From AWTP1-13 sp035714005 (GTDB lineage Bacteria > Pseudomonadota > Alphaproteobacteria > Rhizobiales > Hyphomicrobiaceae), in assembly GCA_035714005.1 (NCBI GenBank), contig DASTMQ010000453.1, positions 1 through 10,939 on the forward strand: 10,939 nt of DNA, given 5' to 3'. Below the pieces are notes generated by a model. It was not told the DNA's origin, did not search any database, and worked only from the letters and a program-made list of their open reading frames with translations. Both the position numbers and the translations under genes were made by a program. Every line of letters starts with the position of its first letter. Within the stretch, counting starts at the first letter, position 1. Shown piece by piece: positions 6,452 to 10,939 of the stretch.

Positions 6452-6700
6452 CTACGCGTCCTGTCCCCTCATCGTTCTGAAAAAGTGCTCGGCGTGCTGA
6501 TAAAAATTCTGTGCCGCCACCGCATCGCCGCTTGAGGCTGCTGCCTGTGCCAGGACCAGGTACCGATGGTACTGCCATTTGGCATTTGCAACGGCCTCGC
6601 CGCGACCGTTTCGTGATGCTGTTTCTCTGAAGGGCACCCCTGGCGCGTGCCGCCGGTTCCCCGCTCGATGGCGTGGATTTTGATGGATTCTATCTCGCAT
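6452..6700 (-). CDS. Small DUF4167-like protein
   Basis: An 82-residue protein from ATG 6700 (the frame is open to a GTG at 6766). The C-terminal half, KWQYHRYLVLAQAAASSGD then AAQNFYQHAEHFFRTM, is a strong match to the DUF4167 signature (YEKY..LAR.A...GD...AENY.QHAEHYFR) of alphaproteobacterial proteins. The N-terminal half is Arg/His-rich, as the basic N-termini of DUF4167 proteins are. Those proteins are usually much longer, so this is a short version with little beyond the helical hairpin. The ribosome site is weak (aaagg about 12 bases upstream). A competing frame (6469-6783) reads well over the first half, so a frameshift or different start cannot be excluded. The gene starts 31 bases after the two-helix membrane protein and likely shares its transcript. 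Confidence 0.7.
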   Translation of the reverse strand: MRDRIHQNPRHRAGNRRHAPGVPFRETASRNGRGEAVANAKWQYHRYLVLAQAAASSGDAVAAQNFYQHAEHFFRTMRGQDA

Positions 6701-6731
6701 CGCGATGCGATACCTTTGCGGACGAAGTCGT

Positions 6732-6953
6732 CTATGGCGTGCCGGGTTCTTTGGGTCGAACCGCACTCGATGATGTCAACCAAACGCGATACAGCAGGAC
6801 CGCGCCCGTCACTAGGAACACCGCCAGCATTGTGACTGCGATGGCTGGTCGGTCATCGGTCACACCAAATGCCAGAAACCCCGCTATGACGCTCAACGTC
6901 AGCATGATCGCAACGGCGATTGCCGCGTCTATATAGTGGTGAAGCTTGGGCAT
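6732..6953 (-). CDS. Small membrane protein with two transmembrane helices
   Basis: A 73-residue inner-membrane protein. Helix 1 spans about 8-30 (IDAAIAVAIMLTLSVIAGFLAFG), followed by a short charged turn (VTDDRP, 31-36). Helix 2 spans about 37-57 (AIAVTMLAVFLVTGAVLLYRV). The tail is short and polar. I do not recognise a family. The start is ATG 6953 with agga (minus strand) about 6 bases upstream, a good ribosome site. It follows the 6989-7204 gene by 35 bases and precedes the DUF4167-like gene by 31, consistent with an operon. Confidence 0.8.
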   Translation of the reverse strand: MPKLHHYIDAAIAVAIMLTLSVIAGFLAFGVTDDRPAIAVTMLAVFLVTGAVLLYRVWLTSSSAVRPKEPGTP

Positions 6954-6988
6954 CCAATCCTACCTGCCGGTCCCGTACGATGAAGAAC

Positions 6989-7204
6989 CTATCTGCCGGC
7001 GAGATCTTGCTCCCTTGCTACCCGCTCAAATGTCTCACCAGAAGACTTGATGCGGTACAGCAGGTCATTGCCGTCAGGTGGGAGAAGTCGCACAATCTTG
7101 TATTGCCAGGACGACGGCGGCATGCCGGTACGCCCAGGGTTGAAGTCAACAACCTGCCCGACTTTGAATTTGTGTTGCCGTGCCCGATTTGGTGACGAAT
7201 GCAA
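6989..7204 (-). CDS. Conserved-looking small protein with beta-barrel-like pattern
   Basis: A 71-residue protein with alternating strands: KFKVGQVVDFNPG (12-24), QYKIVRLLPPDG (34-45), LLYRIKSSGETFERVAREQDL (48-68). This looks like a small SH3/KOW-type barrel. Short proteins with this IVRLLP...YRIKS..E.FERV pattern are, as far as I recall, common in Rhizobiales and have no function assigned. The only usable start is TTG at 7204, since an in-frame TAA lies just above; ggggaga on the minus strand about 9 bases upstream supports it. First gene of the putative minus-strand unit 7204 to 6122. Confidence 0.75.
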   Translation of the reverse strand: MHSSPNRARQHKFKVGQVVDFNPGRTGMPPSSWQYKIVRLLPPDGNDLLYRIKSSGETFERVAREQDLAGR

Positions 7205-7562
7205 TTGCCAGTTCTCCCCACACTCATTTGGTTAAGTCGGCGCCTGAGCGACGCAAAAAAACAGCGCCGACCCTTGCTCCATTGAAGCCTCCGTTGGCAG
7301 CCAAAATGGATCGATGTTTTGCTACCGGGTAGGTCGCGTAGCGACGCGGGATCGCGTCTGTTGTCCGCGGACGCAACGGCATCATACGCCCAGGTTACGC
7401 CCCAGTCATGTCATTTTTCTCGAACTGCTTGTAATTGCTCTCGAACTGGCCCATATCGCGGCGGGCCGGTGCGATCCATGGTGGGCCGCGCCCTCTCTTT
7501 TTGGTTAGAACACTCGCTGCCTGATCGGCCGTGCCCTACCCGAACTTGAGTTGCCAGGGCTA
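7205..7562. other. Divergent intergenic region
   Basis: Holds the promoters of the minus-strand small-gene unit and of csp on the plus strand. No supported gene. A stop-bounded minus-strand frame of about 45 codons crossing 7412-7540 (it includes GQFESNYKQFEKN) lacks a good start except an internal ATG giving only 19 residues. An 8-bp inverted repeat lies at 7236-7271. Confidence 0.5.
7236..7271. promoter_or_regulatory. 8-bp inverted repeat upstream of the minus-strand small-gene unit
   Basis: gtcggcgc (7236-7243) and gcgccgac (7264-7271) are perfect inverted repeats around a 20-base centre that contains seven A in a row. It lies 32 bases before the TTG start at 7204, so it falls in the promoter/leader of that unit. 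It could be an operator or an RNA leader hairpin. Confidence 0.35.
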
Positions 7563-7607
7563 TCGCGTGAGCCCAATTGACCGGCTTTCTCTCACGCGAC
7601 GGAAAGG
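7563..7607 (+). promoter_or_regulatory. Leader hairpin touching the csp ribosome-binding site
   Basis: tcgcgtgag (7563-7571) and ctcacgcga (7591-7599) form a perfect 9-bp inverted repeat around a 19-base loop. The right arm ends one base before the Shine-Dalgarno ggaaagg (7601-7607), ten bases ahead of the csp ATG. Cold-shock genes are known to be controlled through structured 5' leaders; a temperature-sensitive switch here is inference. Confidence 0.5.
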
Positions 7608-7617
7608 CTTCTTCATC

Positions 7618-7830
7618 ATGAGAATCACCGGAACAGTAAAGTTTTTCAACGGCGCAAAGGGCTTCGGGTTCATCACACCCGCTGACGGCTCTAAGGACGT
7701 TTTCGTGCACGCGACCGCGCTCGAACGTGCGGGCATCCGTTCGCTTAACGAAGGTGACAAGGTGACGTTCGTTCTCGAGGACGACCGGAAAGGCCGCGGT
7801 AAGCAGGCCGGGCAAATCGAATTGGCCTGA
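7618..7830 (+). CDS. cspA: Cold-shock domain protein (CspA family)
   Basis: A 70-residue single cold-shock domain (OB-fold) protein of normal length that binds single-stranded RNA/DNA in the cytosol and melts RNA structure. It has TGTVKFFNGAKGFGFI (4-19) with RNP1 KGFGFI (14-19), then RNP2 VFVHATAL (28-35) and the EGDKVTFVLEDDRKGR strand (45-60). The ATG at 7618 has ggaaagg at 7601-7607; the frame continues upstream to 7531, but that part has no Csp homology. A 9-bp inverted repeat abuts the ribosome site. Bacteria often carry several csp paralogues, so cold induction of this copy is not proven. A fatty-acid desaturase gene lies about 535 bases downstream on the same strand. Confidence 0.95.
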   Translation: MRITGTVKFFNGAKGFGFITPADGSKDVFVHATALERAGIRSLNEGDKVTFVLEDDRKGRGKQAGQIELA

Positions 7831-7893
7831 CGTTCTCTAGGAGCGCTGACGCTAACACCCTGGGGCTGTTTCCGTCGGCGCACATACCGCTCA

Positions 7894-7931
7894 TGCACGC
7901 GCGCTGTCCGCTTCGCTGCTCCGCGCGTGCA
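7894..7931. terminator. 10-bp inverted repeat downstream of csp
   Basis: tgcacgcgcg (7894-7903) and cgcgcgtgca (7922-7931) are perfect inverted repeats with an 18-base loop, 63 bases after the csp stop. There is no T-tract, so it is not a standard intrinsic terminator. It lies between convergent genes (csp and the minus-strand gene ending at 8010) and may protect 3' ends. Confidence 0.35.
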
Positions 7932-8009
7932 GGCCGGCTTCTACGGCACGAATCAAAGTGGCGACACGTACACTGGATGAGGGCCTGGGCTACCGGCCGA
8001 ATTCAAGTG

Positions 8010-8213
8010 TTATGAGTTAGTCTGTGCCGATGCTTCTAGGAGCACAATCAATCGATCCAGCTTCTTGTCGATCTGACCGAGGTGATAGGCAATGTATTCG
8101 GCGGCATTGACCATGCGTCGATCCGCTTGGCTGAGCGTGTCGGGAGACGGTTCGGGGAGAAAATCGGTTTCCATATCAGCCCGAATGCGTTGCCTGACGG
8201 CATCTTGGTTCAT
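8010..8213 (-). CDS. Small helical protein, unknown function
   Basis: A 67-residue protein, unrecognised. Residues 1-15 and 33-62 are probably helical; the second segment (MVNAAEYIAYHLGQIDKK then LDRLIVLLEA) has heptad-like spacing of Ile/Leu and may be a short coiled coil for dimerisation. No signal peptide or membrane segment. The ATG at 8213 has gaggag about 8 bases upstream, a strong ribosome site. Its ATG overlaps, as ATGA, the stop codon of a possible 36-codon frame upstream. It is divergent from the desaturase gene, with a 152-base shared intergenic region. Confidence 0.8.
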   Translation of the reverse strand: MNQDAVRQRIRADMETDFLPEPSPDTLSQADRRMVNAAEYIAYHLGQIDKKLDRLIVLLEASAQTNS

Positions 8214-8320
8214 TGGGTGCTCCTCTTCAGCTTTTGTCCATCACGCACGACGGTAAGAGCTACCGAAGCACGCACAGCTTCGGCGACGATGTCAGGAAGC
8301 CATCGCAGTGGCGCCAACAT
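8210..8320 (-). CDS. Possible 36-residue mini-ORF coupled to the next gene
   Basis: The frame from ATG 8320 codes for a 36-residue peptide (MLAPLRWLPDIVAEAVRASV... ending GQKLKRSTQ) that could form an amphipathic helix with a basic tail. Its TGA overlaps the ATG at 8213 (ATGA), the classic arrangement for translational coupling. No good ribosome site is seen before 8320, and the frame is open further upstream over the desaturase start, so it may also be chance. Confidence 0.25.
   Translation of the reverse strand: MLAPLRWLPDIVAEAVRASVALTVVRDGQKLKRSTQ
8263..8283. promoter_or_regulatory. 7-bp perfect hairpin in the desaturase upstream region
   Basis: ccgaagc (8263-8269) pairs with gcttcgg (8277-8283) around a 7-base loop, between the divergent start codons at 8213 and 8366. 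It could be a leader hairpin or an operator for either gene. Confidence 0.35.
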
Positions 8321-8365
8321 TTTGGGCCAAACCGAGTTTGAGGCACAACGAGGGAAGAGTTTTTG

Positions 8366-9439
8366 ATGGAACCAGGGGAACGATTGGAGGGAGTTACCGC
8401 CCGCGAATGGGCACAGATACTCTCCCGCTACCGTGAGCCTAGTCATGCGCGCAGCGCCTTTGAACTTGCCATCACAGCCGGGGCGTTTGTCGCGCTTTGG
8501 GTCGCAATGTGGATCTCGCTGAGATTCGGCTACTGGCTCACGCTTGTTGTTGCGGTGCCCGCTGCAGGGTTTCTCGTACGTCTCTTCATGATTCAGCATG
8601 ATTGCGGTCACGGCGCGTTTTTCCGCCATCGCCTGGCGAATGATTGGGTTGGTCGAGTGATCGGCGTCCTCACGCTGACACCATACCAAGCATGGCGGCG
8701 TAGCCATGCCATCCATCATGCGAGTTCTGGTCATCTCGAACGCCGTGGCATTGGTGATATCAATACCATGACCGTCACGGAATATCTCGAATCAGGGTGG
8801 TGGCGGCGTTTTGCTTACCGTCTCTATCGGAACCCCATCGTCATGCTTGGCTTGGGTCCGGCCTATCTTTTCATCGTCCAGCACCGGTTGCCGGTCCGGT
8901 TGGTGGCCGATTGGCGTCCCTGGCTCAGTGCTATGGCCACCAACGCAGCCATCGCGCTGATAATCGTAATTATGATGTGGCTGGTGGGTGTTGGGCCGTT
9001 TCTCCTTGTCCACGTGCCGATCACGCTGCTCGCGGCATCCATCGGCGTTTGGCTCTTTTACGTGCAGCATCAGTTCGAGGAGACGTGGTGGGCCAAGGCA
9101 CCTACCTGGAACCTTCATGATGCCGCCCTTCATGGCAGCTCGCATTACGACCTGCCAACAGTTTTGCGGTGGTTCACGGCCAATATCGGGATGCATCATG
9201 TGCACCACCTCTGCAGCCGCATCCCTTATTACCGGCTTCCGCACGTCTTGCGCGACCACCCCCAGTTGCGGGACGTGGGACGGCTCACCTTAATGCAGAG
9301 CTTTCGATGCGTGCGACTGTCACTCTGGGACGAGAGGTCTCGGCGGCTGATTTCATTCGGCGATTTGCGCCGGCAAGGCCACGTCTTACAAAAAACCGGG
9401 GCAAGTGGGGATCATCAAGTTCGTTCCGCGGAGCAGTGA
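8366..9439 (+). CDS. Membrane fatty-acid desaturase (DesA type, di-iron)
   Basis: A 357-residue integral inner-membrane desaturase that would put a cis double bond into acyl chains using O2 and a di-iron centre. All three His boxes are present: HDCGH (78-82), HAIHH (114-118) and HHVHHLCSRIPYY (277-289, with the HxxHH ligands 277, 280, 281). HQFEE at 235-239, a further conserved His region, is also there. Hydrophobic spans occur at about 33-52, 58-76, 190-209 and 213-232. The length and the SRIPYYRLP and LWDE motifs near the C-terminus match bacterial acyl-lipid delta-12/omega-type desaturases; regiospecificity cannot be read from sequence. ATG 8366 is chosen, with aggga at 8351-8355; a TTG lies one codon earlier. 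With csp upstream on the same strand, a role in membrane fluidity at low temperature is plausible. It converges with the gene ending at 9463, 23 bases away. Confidence 0.93.
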   Translation: MEPGERLEGVTAREWAQILSRYREPSHARSAFELAITAGAFVALWVAMWISLRFGYWLTLVVAVPAAGFLVRLFMIQHDCGHGAFFRHRLANDWVGRVIGVLTLTPYQAWRRSHAIHHASSGHLERRGIGDINTMTVTEYLESGWWRRFAYRLYRNPIVMLGLGPAYLFIVQHRLPVRLVADWRPWLSAMATNAAIALIIVIMMWLVGVGPFLLVHVPITLLAASIGVWLFYVQHQFEETWWAKAPTWNLHDAALHGSSHYDLPTVLRWFTANIGMHHVHHLCSRIPYYRLPHVLRDHPQLRDVGRLTLMQSFRCVRLSLWDERSRRLISFGDLRRQGHVLQKTGASGDHQVRSAEQ

Positions 9440-9462
9440 CCGGAGGCCTTGATCGGCGCCGC

Positions 9463-9738
9463 TCACGCCTTCGAAGCTGACCTTTGCGGCCGGCGTTCAG
9501 CGCCGCCTAGCAGAGCACGAGCGCGCGAGACTGCATGTAGCCGCAAGACAATCGGATCGCGATAACCTGCCCTTGCCATCGCCAGAATAGCGTCGGCTAG
9601 GTTTTTACGAACCGCACTCTCGGTGGCACCATCAAGTCCTGTGGCAATCGAGGTCCATCCTTCGTCGAGAACCTGACAAAGCATTTGGACGGTTGGCCGA
9701 TCAAAAGGTGCCTGTTGGAGCAGGCGCTTCGCATGCAT
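9463..9738 (-). CDS. Small helical protein, unknown function
   Basis: A 91-residue, mostly helical protein without signal peptide or membrane segment. Residues about 16-60 (VQMLCQVLDEGWTSIA, then ESAVRKNLADAILAMARAGYRDP) resemble short Rhizobiales proteins of the pattern 'FDxAWxxI...A...R..LA.AIL..A', which have no assigned role as far as I know. The C-terminal 20 residues are basic and probably disordered. The ATG at 9738 has a strong ribosome site (aggag on the minus strand, 7 bases upstream). The 5' leader holds a small hairpin around 9774-9792 (cgcc-gaa-ggcg) and an AT-rich stretch that probably contains the promoter. Confidence 0.8.
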   Translation of the reverse strand: MHAKRLLQQAPFDRPTVQMLCQVLDEGWTSIATGLDGATESAVRKNLADAILAMARAGYRDPIVLRLHAVSRARALLGGAERRPQRSASKA

Positions 9739-9794
9739 GTCTCACTCCTAAAACACGCGGGAGCAGATCATACGGTCGCCGAAGGCGTCACCTA

Positions 9795-9890
9795 TACCGG
9801 ATGAGCAACCTCAAAGATACGTTTAATTTATCGCCACTATCAGTATAACTAAATCGTTGCTATCTGAAAGGAATTCAATTTTCTTGGTCC
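9795..9890. promoter_or_regulatory. AT-rich intergenic stretch, probable promoter region
   Basis: The most AT-rich part of the window, between the minus-strand genes starting at 9738 and ending at 9895. It contains attta, tataac and aattcaatttt runs. It most likely holds the promoter of the gene starting at 9738, read leftwards; I cannot fix the exact boxes. Confidence 0.4.
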
Positions 9891-9894
9891 GGCG

Positions 9895-10140
9895 TTAATT
9901 GCCACGGCTGTCGCGGACCGGACGGGTGATCGTGCCCGCAGAAAACGCGGAACCTTCGAGCTTTTGCTTCTCGTACCCTTGAAGAAGGTCTTTCAACTGC
10001 TTGTAAAGCGACTTCCCCGTTATTTGTGCGACTGAAAAGCCCTCTGCACGCAACTGCTTCTTGATGTCCTGGACGGAATGGCAGCTGCCACTTTTTGCAA
10101 GCTGAAATGCGCGCTCTAAAGCGGTAAGGCCGTGATCCAT
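9895..10140 (-). CDS. Small helical protein, unknown function
   Basis: An 81-residue protein, unrecognised by name. Residues 5-16 (LTALERAFQLAK) and 22-34 (SVQDIKKQLRAEG) look helical; the middle (SVAQITGKSLYKQLKDLLQGY) resembles a small helix-turn-helix-like bundle. The C-terminal 20 residues are polar and disordered. Short proteins beginning MD.GLTALERAF.LA are, to my recollection, common in Bradyrhizobium relatives. The start ATG at 10140 has only a weak ribosome site (cagg, minus strand). Codon use and the sense composition are gene-like, unlike the 288-residue frame that overlaps it in another phase. Confidence 0.75.
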   Translation of the reverse strand: MDHGLTALERAFQLAKSGSCHSVQDIKKQLRAEGFSVAQITGKSLYKQLKDLLQGYEKQKLEGSAFSAGTITRPVRDSRGN

Positions 10141-10497
10141 GCCTGTAGCTTAGCACGTCCCAGATGCGAACGGTTAACGATCTTGCGCGACGGGTGGCCG
10201 GTCGGATGAGCCGCTGCAGCTCACCCATACATATCAGCCTGCGAGCCCATTCGCGCGGCCGCGCCCGCGGGTCTATCCGTTCTCGAAGCGATGCCAATCC
10301 TGAGCCAAGATCTGGAAGGGTTCGGGTTAGCCGCGGTGACAGCACGTCTGGCCGCCGGTCCGCGGGGTTGCCTCTTGTTGAGATGCTATGGGGCAAGCCG
10401 CGAGGATCAATCGCTAAAAAAATGTTGACCGATCGATGACCCCTCGCAAGGCCGTCGCGCGATATTCGGGCCTCACAGGTGCACCTCACGAGGGTGG

Positions 10498-10692
10498 TCA
10501 AAAGCTCGCGACGTGATCGAGGACTTTGGAGGGCCGGCAATGCCCGCAATGGCAAAGTCGCTTGGCGATGGCCGTGCGGCCACCCTTGACCGTCACTGCG
10601 GCCAGCTGCGAGGTGGCTTTCAGGTCGGGCGAGGAGATGTCGCCGGCCGAACAAGGCGATGGGAGGCTTAAGACTGAGGCTTTGACCCTCAT
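10498..10692 (-). CDS. Possible small Cys-containing protein
   Basis: A 64-residue frame from ATG 10692 (open further up to TTG 10731). Its codons prefer G or C in third position (for example GCC ACC TCG CAG CTG GCC), as real genes in this genome would. The C-terminus has RLCHCGHCRPSK, three closely spaced Cys with two His, suggesting a metal-binding knuckle. No ribosome site and no family are recognised. It may be a short real gene, the remnant of a longer one, or chance. Confidence 0.3.
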   Translation of the reverse strand: MRVKASVLSLPSPCSAGDISSPDLKATSQLAAVTVKGGRTAIAKRLCHCGHCRPSKVLDHVASF

Positions 10693-10827
10693 CGCCCCAT
10701 ACAAGTGCCCGGGCTTTTCTCCGCCGAACAAGCAGGGGCACTACTACGGAAACGACGAGAAATCTTGCGATCTGATACCGGCCAAAGAAGACGCGCCCCC
10801 ATAGGCCGGGGCTATGAGGTTTGGCGC

Positions 10828-10846
10828 AGGTCTCAGACCTAGGTCT
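10828..10846. repeat. Overlapping palindromes built from AGGTCT
   Basis: aggtct (10828-10833), agacct (10835-10840) and aggtct (10841-10846) stand in alternating orientation. The last two make a perfect 12-bp palindrome, agacctaggtct; the first two make a hairpin with a one-base loop. No gene starts nearby within the window, so this could be an operator for a gene beyond the right edge. Confidence 0.5.
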
Positions 10847-10939
10847 CTCTTTCGTCGGCCTGGGCCGTCAGCTATCAGCATTAACCCGCGAAAGAGCACA
10901 CCTGACGACTAACGAGGCTTTGGCCTCCTGGTCTCCCCT

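Larger units (their letters stand above)
10141..10939. other. Gene-poor right end
   Basis: About 800 bases with no strongly supported gene. Plus-strand frames 10164-10439 and 10526-10804 and the long minus-strand frame reaching 10741 have no family signal. The best candidate is a short minus-strand gene at 10498-10692. A cluster of six-base inverted repeats lies at 10828-10846. The promoter of the gene starting at 10140 should be just above it. Confidence 0.5.

Noticed and set aside
7412..7540. Minus-strand frame containing GQFESNYKQFEKNDMTGA
   Set aside because: It looked protein-like, but the only in-frame ATG leaves 19 residues and no family could be recognised.
8210..8734. 174-codon minus-strand frame crossing the desaturase start
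   Set aside because: Most of it is antisense to the N-terminus of a clear desaturase; only its last 36 codons, outside that gene, were kept as a doubtful mini-ORF.
9875..10741. 288-codon minus-strand frame
   Set aside because: It overlaps the gene-like 9895-10140 frame in another phase, is Arg-rich and shows no domain pattern.

Overview
The window looks like a chromosomal piece of a high-GC alphaproteobacterium, most likely Hyphomicrobiales (Bradyrhizobium/Nitrobacteraceae or a near relative). This rests on high GC, on Rhizobiales-style small secreted and DUF proteins (DUF2778-like, DUF4167-like, small Trp/Arg-rich exported protein) and on the general style of the short hypothetical genes. 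It is an inference from protein style, not a database result. No rRNA, convincing tRNA, insertion sequence, prophage gene or CRISPR array is visible.

Left part (1-5300, very GC-rich): three plus-strand enzyme genes come first. They are a Rid-family protein, an HSL/BD-FAE-like alpha/beta hydrolase whose expected catalytic His is replaced by Glu, and an Ogt-type O6-alkylguanine-DNA alkyltransferase. Three minus-strand genes follow: a small basic protein with an AP2/ERF-like fold signature, an exported protein whose C-terminus looks like a DUF2778/Tlde1-type L,D-transpeptidase domain, and a short exported Trp/Arg-rich protein ending at a strong hairpin terminator. Large GC-rich gaps (about 4210-4956 and 5270-6121) hold only shadow reading frames. 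They do contain a tandem repeat, a 14-bp LacI-type palindrome and a cloverleaf-like set of nested inverted repeats.

Right part (6100-10939, by eye lower in GC): an accessory-looking stretch of short genes. Four minus-strand small genes (7204 down to 6122) could be one transcription unit: a conserved short protein with a TTG start, a two-helix membrane protein, a DUF4167-like protein and a DUF2188-like protein. Next is a plus-strand cold-shock protein gene with a 9-bp inverted repeat touching its ribosome-binding site. About 0.5 kb further on is a plus-strand membrane fatty-acid desaturase with all three His boxes. Together they suggest a cold/membrane-fluidity response, by RNA chaperoning and by lipid desaturation. 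Three more short helical hypothetical proteins on the minus strand surround the desaturase. The last 0.8 kb has at most one weakly supported short gene and a palindrome cluster.

The most unusual points are the hydrolase without its catalytic His, the Rid protein without the RidA catalytic Arg, the stand-alone bacterial AP2-like protein, the hairpin at the csp ribosome-binding site, the cloverleaf-like repeat set, and an ATGA-coupled mini-ORF upstream of a small helical gene. I see no clear-cut new multi-gene system.
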